This document shows, piece after piece, positions 43,500-61,483 of a stretch of DNA of 64,000 nucleotides. The position numbers and the translations under genes are program-made. The notes under the pieces were generated by a model. That model did not search any database and was not told the DNA's origin. It was given only the letters and a program-made list of their open reading frames with translations. The DNA is from Halocaridina rubra. Taxonomy: Eukaryota > Arthropoda > Malacostraca > Decapoda > Atyidae. The stretch lies in assembly GCA_037179515.1 (NCBI GenBank), contig JAXCGZ010005691.1, positions 147,001-211,000 of the forward strand, written 5' to 3'. Positions within the stretch are counted from its first letter, which is position 1. Every line of letters starts with the position of its first letter.

Positions 43500-44380
43500 A
43501 TATATAAATAAATAAATAAAAATAAAAATAAATAAATCTCACACTCATATGAATACACAATGGCCGCAATCCAGCATGTAGGGGGGTGGCTCAGTTCAAA
43601 GTACACACATTCATCAAACATTAATATATCTCAATTACTCCTCTTAGTGCCCTGGGGATAAACTAAGTCACTTACTGGGTAAGTGGGCAAGAGTCTTTCA
43701 CCGTATGGGCTGACAACTACCCTCACAGCTTCACACAATACATGATAGCTGTATACCTTCATATTTTCATTTATTGATGAAAAACAGTTCAAACATTACC
43801 TCATGTACTATATTTATAACTGTATGACAGTTTCTGAGAGCAGTTACTTTTTCTTTCACACATGCCCTTGATAATATTAGAGTGAAATAATCATATAATA
43901 AAGAAATTATGGCGAAGTTTTACATTTGAAGGTAAAATTTTTAAATATCCTATTATTTCTTTTACTGTGTTTTGAATGTATATAACCTTGAAAACCATCG
44001 GAAAATAAATGCTTATCTAACTGACTGAACTTAACCTAAAATAATAGTCAGTTACGACATTTTTCCCATGGTGTTTGGATGAATGTGACCTTGGAAAGTT
44101 GTTGTACATTACTAATTTTATGGTAAAGTTAGGTTAGCAAATATTTTCCGATGGTTGTCAGTCATATTCATTCGAAATACATCAAAAGCCATAGGAAAAA
44201 TATATGATTTTCACCTCCAAGTTGAAATGGGCACAATTGTAAAAAAAAAAAAAATTATTGAATATAAAATTCAATCGCACACTGCCCAACCATCAAATTG
44301 ACATCATTGTATTTGTCAAGACCAAAGGATCTAAGCACTAACTGGGACTCTGAGAACTATTTCTCAGGCATAATATTCAT
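43500..44380. other. Intron or 5' region, no gene seen
   Basis: A/T-rich sequence with a repeat-like block CACAATGGCCGCAATCCAGC at 43554 (related to 30990 and 24420), a short (AAAT)n, and an imperfect internal repeat around CCATCGGAAAATAAATG and ATTTTCCGATGG. Confidence 0.5.
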
Positions 44381-44912
44381 TTTATTTATGACTGAGACAC
44401 CAGGATGGGCAAGAAAAATAAATAAATAAATCTGCCCCCATTGGACCTGGGCAAGGAGGAAACATGGAGAAACAGGTGGGAGAGTTGTGATTTGTCAGAT
44501 GTAAAGGGTGCACCATATCTAAACTTATGTTATTACACTTTTTTCTATAGGATTCCTGCTTCACGGTCTAAAACAGTCAATATGATTGGATATACTTCAC
44601 AGACTCACTTTTTTTACTTGGGGCTAGTGAAGAAACGTCCTTCATGCGAGACTTAAGGTTTTGGCAAGTGCGACTGTTACCTTGAGTAAATGCCCTTTCT
44701 AGCTCCAGACCGTGGCGGTGGGCGAGAGTCGATAAATTATCTAAATAATCGGTGAAAAACTGTAACTTCTTTAAATTTCAAGAAAAACAAAACGCAAAAA
44801 TCACGAAACTGTATATTCTACTAATGTATACAATGCCATGATAAACAAAACTATAGAACTTGAAGTACATTATATACTTATAATTAAGTTTAAACCTTAC
44901 CTATTCACTTAC

Positions 44913-45070
44913 CGAGCTGCTATATAAAGGACTTGTCGGCAAATTATGCTTACATATTGCACAAAGTGTCTCAAATTCACGAAAACGAAACTCAAATTTC
45001 ACGTAATGGTGCTATCTGCCGTGTTGACAATGCCGATGTAAACAAGAGTCTATGAACTAGCGTCTAAAAT
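44913..45070 (-). promoter_or_regulatory. MED14: Possible MED14 5' UTR exon and promoter area
   Basis: On the minus strand a strong donor, GCTCG|GTAAGT, ends at 44913, about 1.6 kb upstream of the first coding exon. That coding exon has its own good acceptor (TTTTGCAG before 43311) followed by 44 nt of untranslated sequence, so at least one upstream noncoding exon is expected. The upstream limit is arbitrary. No convincing promoter element was seen: a TATATA-like string lies too close to the donor to be trusted. Confidence 0.35.
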
Positions 45071-45331
45071 GTAAAAACCACTAGGCTATTGGCTATGAAT
45101 CTTCTTTATTCAACAAACTGTTATATTATGCCACTATAATGACATTATGCGTTCCATAAACTAATTCTAGTATAGTTCAAAAGTAAAACGCTCAATAACT
45201 TAGTAAAGGTTGATATACAATATAATTAAGAGTTCGCTAGTTCTAGCCACAAGCATCGTATTGTGCCAACAACCTGAACTAAAGGGAATTTTTTTTTTAT
45301 TTGCATAGCTCTTTCTCGCTTCATTCTAATC

Positions 45332-45844
<513 letters not shown>

Positions 45845-46216
45845 CCCCCACTTAAACTTAAGGTGGCAAATATTTAGCAAACAATGTATTATATAAGTAT
45901 ACAGGAATCAATGACATATTATAATATATAAGTAGAGTAGCAAATATCAAGTAAATTATTATAATGTAAATATTAGACATTTATAAAAGAACATAGCTAG
46001 GTAAAGAAGCAAATTCCTAGAAAACATCATATTCTTAGTAATCAATAATAAGGCATTCAACAGATTATAATTTGCAAAATATTATATGCATATGAATAAT
46101 AATTGGAATGAATACAAAATGTATATATACAACATAGAGAAAAATAGAATACATTCATCAGTAAATCATATACATGTATGTAAAAAAAAAAGATTATATA
46201 TACAATGGTACACACA

Positions 46217-47767
46217 TTATGAGGTGTATGCGCTGCCCCTCAAGGAAGTAAATTTATTTAATTTATCCTTTGTTGCTGGCTTTGTGAAAATATCTGCTAT
46301 ATTATTGCTTGAAGGTACATAAACTAATTTAACTGCACCGTTCTGAATTTCAGATCTTATGTAATGGTATCTAATGTCTATATGCTTTGTATGCTGATGG
46401 TGTACAGGATTTTTAGCCAGACATATTGCACCTTGATTGTCTACATGCAGTGTTACAGTGGTTTTATTACCAGCATTCATATCCACCAAAAGCTGACTTA
46501 AAAACTTAGCTTCCTGGATGGCAGACGTTAGAGCATCGTACTCTGCCTCGCAGGTTGATAAGGCTACAATCTGCTGTTTTCGGCTTTCCCAAGAAATCAA
46601 AGGACCATCATCACATAACATAAAGCCATATCCAGAGATACTGCGTCTATCAGATGACGGACCCCAGTCGGAATCACAAAACCCTTGAAGCTTAAGCCTT
46701 TCACAAGTTTGCTTTTTGAAAGTCAAACCAACATTTATAGTACCTTTAAGATACCTTAGAACATGCCTAGCCATATTTAAGTGAGCTATTGTTGGATTAT
46801 TCATATTTTGAGACAATATAGTTACAATGTAACAAAGATCAGGATGCGTACAGGTCATAAGATGTATAAGACTGACAACCATCTCTCTATACAGTCTTGA
46901 ATCGGGTAATTTCTCAGAATGGTTATCTATGACTTTACTTACACTCAAATCACAAGGAGTGGCTTTTGGTTTCCAATCTGTCATATTGAACCTATTCAAC
47001 AGTTTCTCAATGTACCTTGACTGTACCATCACAAACTTCTCAGGATCATGTTTGAATTCAATACCTAAAAACCATGAAATATTACCAAAGTCTTTCATCT
47101 TAAAATTATGGCAAAGAGAACTTTTGGTAGCATTGAGCAAAGATTCATTACTAGCAGCAATGATAATGTCATCAACCCAGATAATTATGATAATCTTTGA
47201 ATTACCTACTTTCTTGGAGTAAACACAAGAATCAGCAAGGGACATATCAAAATCTTGTTCTACAAGGAAATTGTGCAACAATTCATTCCAGTTACGTCCA
47301 CTCTGTTTAAGACCGTAAATGGATTTCTTCAATTTTAAGAACAATTTATTACCCTTTTCATCAAACTTGACAAAACCTGCGGGTTGGTCAATGTAAATTT
47401 CACAGTCAATAGGAGCATTAAGATAAGCACTACTTACATCCATTTGATTAACAATTAAATTGTCTTGCATTGCCAGTTGTAATAATATACGAATTGACGT
47501 GATTCTGGCAGTAGGTGAAAAGGTTTCGTGATAATCTAAATCACGCACTTGGGAATAACCTTTCGCTACGTAGCGAGCCTTATATTTTTCAACATTATTA
47601 GGACATGATTTCACAGTATACACCCATCTACCCCCCACAGCACATCTGCCTTCAGGCAGTTGGGTTAACTCGTAAGTGTCATGTTCATTTCAAGAATTAA
47701 TTTCTTCTTGCATAGCATTAACCCATTTAGAAGAATCTAGGGAGGATATTGCATCATGATATGTTCT
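46217..47767 (-). pseudogene. copia reverse transcriptase and RNase H
   Basis: Resumes at RTYHDAISSLDSSKW, a TGA near 47688, then GGRWVYTVKSCPNN, KARYVAKGYSQ, MDVSSAYLNAPI, KSIYGLKQSGRNW and the catalytic IIIWVDDIIIA. RNase H follows with GFCDSDWGPSSDRRSISGY, STCEAEYDAL and HVDNQGAICLAKNPVHH. Ends LRGSAYTS. The 3' 473 codons are open. Confidence 0.9.
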
Positions 47768-47770
47768 GGG

Positions 47771-49081
47771 TGATTACCTAATTGTGTTTACGGGAAAGAG
47801 CCCAAAGCTCGTATCTTCCCGTCTCCTGATCGCTTCCATTTTATACTTAGTGATACTTATCATACATGTCCTTAAAACTATGGATTGAGATAGCATTAAC
47901 TACCTCCTCGCTTAGCCAATTCCAAGTATCAACTACTCTTACACTGAAAAAGTATTTCCTTACATCCTGCAAAGAAGTTTTCTTATTAAGCTTCAAACTA
48001 TGACCTCTAGTTCTAGAGCCAGCCATATCAAAATATCGATCCCTATCCACTCTATCATAACCATGAAGGAATTTAAAGACTGTCACCATATCCCCCCCTC
48101 ACTCTTCTAGCTTCGAGTGATGGTAAGTCTAATTCCCTCAGCCTCTCATCATAACTGAGATTGCGTATTTCTGGCACCAGTTTCGTGGCATGTCTTTGAA
48201 CTTTTTCAAGCTTAGCTATGTGCTTTTTCAAGTGCGGATTCCAAAAGGGGGCTGCATATTCGAGTTTTGGCCTCACATAGGTTACATAAATATTTCTGAA
48301 CATTTCCTTGTCCATGTGCCTGAAGGCTACCCTTACATTTGATAAGAATGCATATGCTGCCCTTACTATGCCATTTATATGTATTTCTGGAGACAAATCT
48401 GCCAGTATGTTTACTCCTAGATCTCTCTCATTTTCTGTCTCTTGAAGTTGTACTCCAGCCACCGAGTAGTCAAGCTTGGGCCTTCTTGCACTTGTACCCA
48501 TTCTCATTACCTTACATTTTGAAGTATTGAATTTCATTAGCCACTTTTCTGACCACTCATGCAGATTATTTAGATCCTCCTGAAGTTCTCTACCATTGTT
48601 CTCGTTTTTTTCTTTCTTCACAATCTTTGCATCATATGCAAACATATTCATGAATGAATTTACAGACTCTGGTAGGTCATTTACATATACAAGGAACAAA
48701 AGTGGCCCTAAAACTGAACCCTGTGGAACTCCACTACTAACTCTTCTCCATTCAGACACTCAGTGTCTTACTCTAACCCTCTGTTCCCTTCCTTCTAAGT
48801 AAGTTTTTATCCATTCCAAAACATTTCCACCTATTCTAGCCATTGATTGCAGCTTCCTAATAAGTCTCCCATGTGGAACAGTGTCAAACGCTTTCTGGAA
48901 GTCTAGGAATATGCAATCTGCCCAGCCCTCTCTTTCCTGTAAGATTTGGCTTACCTCATCATAAAATTCTAATAAGTTTGTTACTGTTGATCTACCTTCT
49001 CTGAAGCCATGTTGCCTCACTGACAAAAAGTTGAAAGATTCCAAGTGAAGAGAGATATGTTTCCTTAGTAGTTTCTCCATA
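47771..49081 (-). mobile_element. CR1 copy D inside copia
   Basis: 5' truncated at MEKLLRKH of the RT. Carries a TGA in place of Ser at the RVRH-S-VSEW position (48757-48759) and a one-base insertion near 48095. The 3' tail GGTAATCA abuts copia directly, with no CA run. Confidence 0.92.
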
Positions 49082-49536
49082 TCTACCATCCTGTAACAAA
49101 AATCAACAGCATATTTAGCAGCACTTGAATCATTTACTGTAAAAGAATCATCAACATCAGTGACGTATTCTCCCAAATACGTAGGAACAGTACGTTCCCT
49201 AGTAGGATATCGTCGTCTTGCCTTCACATCCTCGTCGATTTTGTCGTTACCTCTTCTGCCGCCACTCACGGGATTGACTTCATCTTGACCTTTTCCACTA
49301 CCCACAGGATCGTCGTCATCTTCCGTCGAGGTTGGATCATCAGAGTTCGATGTCGGTGGCATCGGTAAGGTTTCCGAGGAAATGGGTTCTTCATTGGTTA
49401 CGTGGCGATTTTCAACCACTGGATTTTCTACTTCATGTTGAAATTTATCGGTGAATTTGACACAACGCACCCTTCTGACATTATTTTTATTTGGGAAATA
49501 CACCAAATAGGCTGGACTTTGTCCATCATATCCCAA
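49082..49536 (-). pseudogene. copia integrase C-terminus and linker, cut by CR1
   Basis: GYDGQSPAYLVYFPN, then an acidic variable linker and RRRYPTRERTVPTYLGEYV, the usual copia junction before RT. The frame runs straight into the CR1 copy at YRMVD|MEKLLRKH, giving a fused 258-residue open frame. Confidence 0.82.
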
Positions 49537-49575
49537 AAATATTCCTCTTTCACTACGAGGGTCTAATTTCCGTTT

Positions 49576-50584
49576 CTATTGCACATAGGAATAACATACA
49601 GTTCCGAAAATATGCATATCTTTCAGATTAGGTTTTCTGTCAGTGAATAACTCATAGGGTGTCTTTCCAGTTCTTGGGTTATAGCAATGGTTCCGGATAT
49701 AAGCCGAAGCTCTAACAGCGTAAGTCCATAGACTTTTGGGCAAACTTGCATTTAAGAGTATGCACCTAGCCATGTCGTAAAGAGACCGCCAAGATCTCTC
49801 AACCGTCCCATTTTGATGTGGGGAATACGGAGCTGTGAACTCGTGTTTGATAGAGTTTTTCATAAGTAAGGATTTAAAACTCTTTGCTGTGAACTCCGTC
49901 CCACTGTCCGTCCGTATGCATTTTACTTTCCCATATGGGGAACTATCAGCCAAGAACCTCTCAGTTGCAGCTACCGTGTCAGATTTACTTTTAAGAAAGT
50001 ATACCATTATTATACCAGCGTAGTCGTCGACGAATGAAATGGAATATTTAAAACCTTCTCTTGCAGCTGGTTCAATAGGCCCTACTAAGTCACAATATAC
50101 GGACTCGAGCCTACTAGTAGCATGCTTGTCGGCTTCCCTGTTTCTATACTGGGACATTTTTCCGATAGCACACACTTCATAATCAGATTTTTCTTTAGGA
50201 GAAATTTTCATACCATCTACAACATTTTCTTGCTTCAATAAATCTCTAAAGTTGCAATGGCCCATTATTTTATGCCACTCAAATAGGGAGTGAGAAACAT
50301 TTTCACTTACTTTTACATTATTGAGAAAATACAATTTTCCCTCTTTTCTTAAGAGGAAATACAGTGCCATCTGGAGCCCTTAGCTCAGCACATTTGTGAT
50401 AAAAGTTGACAGAAGCACCTTTTTCATTGTCCGCATACACAGAAAACATATTTTGTTTATAGGAAGGAACATATAAGGCATTTTCTAGCAAAACTTTACA
50501 TGGATTACCATTGACATCATGCAACAACACATTTGCGGACCCACGACCACGCGCAATGCCATTTGTTCGACTTCCGTCAGCCAA
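49576..50584 (-). pseudogene. copia integrase
   Basis: Zinc-binding part WHKIMGHCN..YEVCAIGK, with one expected Cys replaced by Tyr. Catalytic D of YCDLVGP, D of RTDSGTEF and E of NGTVERSW are all present (DD35E type). A frame break at ~50345 separates it from the protease, and a TAG at ~49575 from the following sequence. Confidence 0.85.
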
Positions 50585-50639
50585 CTCAATACAATGATTA
50601 GAAGGATTAAAATCTCACAATCTTTGAACCATCTCTTAT

Positions 50640-51602
50640 TATATGAGATGTAGCACCACAGTCAACCATTAAATTATTATCAATATTATGCCTAACAGCA
50701 TTATTACAATTATCATGTTCAAAAATATCTTCACTCGCACTGGCTTTAAAAAGGAACGAATGAGGTCGTTCGGTATCTGTAACATTATCTTCAGCACTAA
50801 TGGATTTTGTTGAATTAGGGGATTTTTCCTACATTCACTAGAGTTATGAGTTCGAGATCTGCATTTATGGCACCACTTCTTACTAAATCTAGATTTTCCT
50901 TTATTCTTCTCACTTTTATTCTTACGATCAGGAGATTTATGTCCTAAACTTCCACAAGTATAACAAGTAGGGGTAAAATTTCCTGCACTAGCCCTACCTT
51001 GGTTACCTTTATGGGTTACTTTCATAACATTATCGTCACCATCAAAAGTGTCATGTGCCTTTTCAGTCTCTTCAAAGTTTCTTAAAGCAATTTTAAACTC
51101 AGAAAAACTCATTGGAGTATCTCTCTGTGTAATTACAGTAGAAACAGTCTTAAAATTTGAAGGAAGGCCTTTAAGCACCATTGAAGTAAGGAGGCTATCA
51201 CTAACAGTCTCACCTGCCTGTTTTAATGAATTAGCAGCAGTCTCAGCGCGAATGACATAATCGGTGACACTTTCATCGGCTACTTTCTTCAATAACGTAA
51301 GCTCAGTATACAGGAAAATAACTCTCGGCTTACCTGTGCCCATGTAATGACCACGGAGTATTTCCAGTGCCTTACGACCGTTGTCTTTCGCCTCTCATCA
51401 CTAAATTAAGGCTTCGGTCATCTAAAAGCTGAACAAGCTCAGCAAATGCATCAGCATTCTTCCCTGCATCAGGGGTTCCGGTGCCGGTCAGGACGTCGAA
51501 TAACTTCAGACGTCTCATGTAACCGAGAAATTTAACTTCCCAAAAGCTCATATTTCGACTCATCACCATCAAATAATAATCTAGCACTAAGGCTGGGCCC
51601 AT
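50640..51602 (-). pseudogene. copia gag and protease
   Basis: Gag: NMSFWEVKFLGYMRRLKLFD at 51602-51372, frameshift near 51380, then LTLLKKVADESVTDYVIRAE and VITQRDTPMSFSEFKIAL. Two zinc knuckles follow: CYTCGSLGHKSPDR, lacking its last Cys, and an intact CHKCRSRTHNSSEC. The protease site reads DCGATSHI (usual D-S/T-G) near 50665. The frame is broken between the knuckles and the protease. Confidence 0.82.
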
Positions 51603-51606
51603 AACC
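51593..51606 (-). promoter_or_regulatory. copia primer-binding site for half initiator tRNA-Met
   Basis: GGTTATGGGCCCAG immediately follows the 5' LTR. It is complementary to the anticodon arm of initiator tRNA-Met, the internal primer site known from Drosophila copia, rather than to a tRNA 3' end. Confidence 0.75.
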
Positions 51607-51871
51607 TGTTAAGGTATGACCACTATGAGCCATGATGGTGTACAAAGAGCAATTTTGGGGATATCATTGAAAGTCACGGTCACCTATTATTTGTTTACTA
51701 TATGAAAGAAGAGTCATACAACGTTATGATATGGACAAAACAATGCCAGCTTGAAAATATGTTCTGGGCATATATATGAAAAATATATAAATTATATTAT
51801 TGTGAAAAATATTAATCTAATTAGTAAACCATTAAGAAAAATATATTTGTCGATTAAGTTTACCCTCAACA
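51607..51871 (-). repeat. copia 5' LTR
   Basis: 265 bp; differs from the 3' LTR by roughly a dozen substitutions and a ~10 bp indel near 51740, so the insertion is not recent. Confidence 0.92.
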
Positions 51872-51903
<32 letters not shown>

Positions 51904-51913
51904 TATATATATA
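51872..51913. repeat. (TA)n flanking the copia element
   Basis: Short AT run with one AA break, the continuation of the (AT)n on the other side of the element. Confidence 0.9.
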
Positions 51914-51957
51914 TCAATTAAGCACATTACATATGTGAAAACATGAATCATTTTTTA

Positions 51958-52024
51958 CCCCGACCGGGACTCGAACCTAGGACTTATGATTACTAAGTCA
52001 AGGCGCTACCACTACACCACAGAA
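51958..52024 (-). mobile_element. tRNA-derived SINE head, left arm
   Basis: Inverse copy of the unit at 52382-52449. Both Pol III boxes are intact. Confidence 0.7.
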
Positions 52025-52381
52025 GGTTAAAAGGAACCCAACCTTATAGCTTATATCTGCTATACTTAGGAATGAACGCATTCTAACTGAATGCCACTAT
52101 GTTCATATTACAGATTCCCCAACCTCACTCGTGGCTTCATTTTAGCATTTAATTCAATTCCCAATCTCATTCGGGGTAAAAAATGATTCATGTTTTCACA
52201 TATGTAATGTGCTTAATTGATAATTTCATGGCCCGAATGAGATTGGGAATTGAATTAAATGCTAAAATGAAGCCACGAGTGAGGTTGGGGAATCTGTAAT
52301 ATGAACATAGTGGCATTCAGTTAGAATGCGTTCATTCCTAAGTATAGCAGATATAAGCTATAAGGTTGGGTTCCTTTTAAC

Positions 52382-52449
52382 CTTCTGTGGTGTAGTGGTA
52401 GCGCCTTGACTTAGTAATCATAAGTCCTAGGTTCGAGTCCCGGTCGGGG
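52382..52449 (+). mobile_element. tRNA-derived SINE head, right arm
   Basis: Box A TGTAGTGGTAGCG (52391-52403) and box B GGTTCGAGTCC (52430-52440). The anticodon arm GACTTA/TAAGTC closes a 7-base loop GTAATCA (AAT at anticodon position). Acceptor stem ends do not pair, so this is a SINE head rather than a tRNA gene. Confidence 0.72.
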
Positions 52450-52460
52450 TAAAAAAATGA

Positions 52461-54240
<1,780 letters not shown>

Positions 54241-54262
54241 CACCACACACACACACACACAC

Positions 54263-55796
54263 TCATAAAGCTACAGGTCCCGATGACATATCCCCTCATG
54301 TGCTTAAAAAATGCGCAAACACAATATCAGTGGCACTAAGTATCATATTTAAGGAGTCACTGGAGTCGGGGGAAATTCCAAGATGCTGGAAACAAGCAAA
54401 TGTGATACCTATCTTCAAAAAGGGAAGGAGGGATACGGCTCTGAACTATAGACCAGTTTCCTTGACCAGCATTGTTTGCAAAGTTATGGAGAAACTACTA
54501 AGGAAACATATCTCTCTTCACTTGGAATCCTTCAACTTTTTGTCAGTGAGGCAACATGGCTTCAGAGAAGGTAGATCAACAGTAACAAACTTATTAGAAT
54601 TTTATGATGAGGTAAGCCAAATCTTACAGGAAAGAGAGGGCTGGGCAGATTGCATATTCCTAGACTTCCAGAAAGCGTTTGACACTGTTCCACATGGGAG
54701 ACTTATTAGGAAACTGCAATCAATGGCTAGAATAGGTGGAAATGTTTTGGAATGGATAAAAACTTACTTAGAAGGAAGGGAACAGAGGGTTAGAGTAAGA
54801 CACTGAGTGTCTGAATGGAGAAGAGTTAGTAGTGGAGTTCCACAGGGTTCAGTTTTAGGGCCACTTTTGTTCCTTGTATATGTAAATGACCTACCAGAGT
54901 CTGTAAATTCATTCATGAATATGTTTGCAGATGATGCAAAGATTGTGAAGAAAGTAAAAAACGAGAACAATGGTAGAGAACTTCAGGAGGATCTAAATAA
55001 TCTGCATGAGTGGTCAGAAAAGTGGCTAATGAAATTCAACACTTCAAAATGTAAGGCAATGAGAATGGGTACAAGAATGCAAGAAGGCCCAAGCTTGACT
55101 ACTCGGTGGCTGGAGTACAACTTCAAGAGACAGAAAATGAGAGAGATCTAGGAGTAAACATACTGGCAGATTTGTCTCCAGAAATACATATAAATGGCAT
55201 AGTAAGGGCAGCATATGCATTCTTATCAAATGTAAGGGTAACCTTCAGGCACATGGACAAGGAAATGTTCAGAAATATTTATGTAACCTATGTGAGGCCA
55301 AAACTCGAATATGCAGCCCCCTTTTGGAATCCGCACTTGAAAAAGCACATAGCTAAGCTTGAAAAAGTTCAAAGACATGCCACGAAACTGGTGCTAGAAA
55401 TACGCAATCTCAGTTATGATGAGAGGCTGAGGGAATTAGACTTACCATCACACGAAGCTAGGAGAGTGAGGGGGGATATGGTGACAGTCTTTAAATTCCT
55501 TCATGGTTATGATAGAGTGGATAGGGATCGATATTTTGATATGGCTGGCTCTAGAACTAGAGGTCATAGTTTGAAGCTTCGTAAGAAAATTTCTTCGCAG
55601 GATGTAAGGAAATACTTTTTCAGTGTAAGAGTAGTTGATAATTGGAATTCGCTAAGCGAGGAGGTAGTTAATGCTATCTCAATCCATAGTTTTAAGGACA
55701 GGTATGATAAGTATCACTAAGTATAAAATGGAACCGATGAGGAGACGGGAAGATACGAGCTTTGGGCTCTTTCCCGTAAACACAATTAGGTAATCA
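54263..55796 (+). mobile_element. CR1 copy E, 5' truncated
   Basis: Begins at CATAAAGCTACAGGTCCC in the RT, right after (CA)n (54242-54262), and ends in (CA)n. Has the TGA at 54804-54806 shared with D and F, and a frameshift near 55073. The C-terminal frame runs to 55720. Confidence 0.92.
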
Positions 55797-55808
55797 CACA
55801 CACACACA

Positions 55809-59405
<3,597 letters not shown>

Positions 59406-59493
59406 TGTCCTCTGAGTAACAGAGAAAAAAAAATAAATGTTGGAGTATGATGAGACATGGAAAAAGATGTTATCACAAATATGGTATCTAATG

Positions 59494-59640
59494 TTGTATC
59501 GCGCTGGCTTTGCATTCACTAGGTTGGCAGATCAGTTCCCGTCCAAAGTTGAAAGTTTAAGCTGCTTACTGGAGAATACTGCTGTGGCTGGGCACCAATG
59601 TGGGGGGTTGAGGTTGCGCAGACTGACTTTCTGAGGAGCA
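59494..59640 (+). mobile_element. tRNA-derived SINE family 2
   Basis: Box-like GATCAGTTCCCGTCC and body GTTTAAGCTGCTTACTGG, CTGCTGTGGCTGGGCACC match the minus-strand copy at 15989-16182. The 5' half of the head is weak. Confidence 0.68.
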
Positions 59641-59764
59641 TCTTAGATGGATATCGGAACTGAAACCTGGCAACCTTTGCCTTTAATGCGCAATGAAAAA
59701 CTGAAGGAATTAACACACCACCATTTGAAGCCTTAAGAATACATGATTTTTATCTCCTTCAGAG

Positions 59765-59960
59765 TTTGGACACAGAGGTAATTTGATACGGATGATTCTA
59801 GAACTAGATGTCAGAGTTTAAACTTTATAAGAAACTACTTGCGGTATGATAAAAAGTACCATATTATTATTACAGGAGTTGATCATTTGAATTCGCTAAG
59901 TAAGGAAATTGTAACTTCTATATGCGCACATCGATTCAAGGAAAGATATGACGTATCATA
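59765..59960 (+). pseudogene. Old CR1 3' end from a diverged family
   Basis: Reads DSRTRCQSLNFIRNYL, VDHLNSLSKEIVTSICAHRF and KERYDVS, then a stop, aligned to SRTRGHSLKLRKK, VDNWNSLSEEVVNAISIHSF of the main family. Strongly diverged. Confidence 0.68.
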
Positions 59961-60147
59961 AACTGAAAGAAAAAAAAATAATTGGGCACAGTGAGATGTG
60001 AGCATAAGTTCCTACCCATTCCCACATTTAGGTAAAACAAGTATTATCGCACTTAATTCACAATATTTTCTAAACTGCATGCTCTTCCTACAAAGGACAG
60101 CAGTGGCACACTGGTAAGATGGGCATCCAGCCAAAATACCCCAGTTC

Positions 60148-60450
60148 CTATATACCAACTCTGTGGCACTCCAGTCTGTTATCTCTCACTGATCATTACG
60201 TTGCAATGTCCTTCTCATCCTGTAGCAATACTTTTCTTCCTGTATACCTGCCCTGTGGCACTCCATTCTGTCAGTGATCATTACTGTGCAATGTCCTTAT
60301 CATCCTCTATCAATACTTTTCTTCCTGTATACCTGCTCTGTGATGCTCCATTCTGTCGTCTCTCACTGATCATTATTGTACAAAATCCTCCTCATCCTCT
60401 AGCAATACTTTTCTTCCTAAATATCTGTCCAGTGGGACTCCACTCTCATC
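60148..60450. repeat. Tandem repeat, ~105 bp unit, three units
   Basis: Unit: TGTGGCACTCCATTCTGTC, CTCACTGATCATTA, AATGTCCTTCTCATCCTGTA and GCAATACTTTTCTTCCTGTA. Preceded by a SINE family 1 remnant (~60095-60150). Confidence 0.8.
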
Positions 60451-60478
60451 ATGTCTTCTTAGGCATTAGAGATTTGAG

Positions 60479-60672
60479 GGTGCTACTTTAGCATGCAGTC
60501 TTCCTCACTATCAGTAATGTTGCAACCTAATCTAACATTGGTAGATTAGGTTAGATTACTTTGGTTTGGTCAGTATCCTAACTTGACCTAACCAAAGTAA
60601 TCTAACCATATTAGGTTAGGTTAGAATACAACAGACTACAGATAGTGAGGTAGACTGCACGCTAAAATAGCA
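60479..60672. mobile_element. Fold-back MITE, probable hAT type
   Basis: TIRs of 34 bp: GGTGCTACTTTAGCATGCAG and the inverse of its partner GGTGCTATTTTAGCGTGCAG. Flanks GATTTGAG and AATTTGAG give an 8 bp target duplication with one mismatch. Inner stem GGTTAGATTACTTTGGTT pairs with AACCAAAGTAATCTAACC. Confidence 0.78.
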
Positions 60673-60913
60673 CCAATTTGAGTGCCAATGGGGTCGAGCA
60701 ACGATATTAGCTCTGGAACAGCCAATTGGAAGTGTAATGCTGCTCAGTATCCTGAAGGCAGTTGAATATTGTACAGACAAGCCTAAATATTAAAGAATAA
60801 TGATCTAAGAAGAATACACATTAAGTACTATAAAAGCTGTAAAAGTTACGGTACTTTCCTTTTATTGATGCCCAATTTTTTAATACTAAAGGATTAATAG
60901 AAATAAAAAAAGA

Positions 60914-61478
<565 letters not shown>

Positions 61479-61483
61479 CTTTT

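Noticed and set aside
44925..44945. TATA box for MED14 in CTATATAAAGG
   Set aside because: It lies within ~15 nt of the strong donor at 44913, too close for a usable promoter of that exon.
52382..52449. Genuine tRNA gene
   Set aside because: Boxes A and B are good, but the acceptor stem does not pair and the T stem has a mismatch; it behaves as a SINE head.
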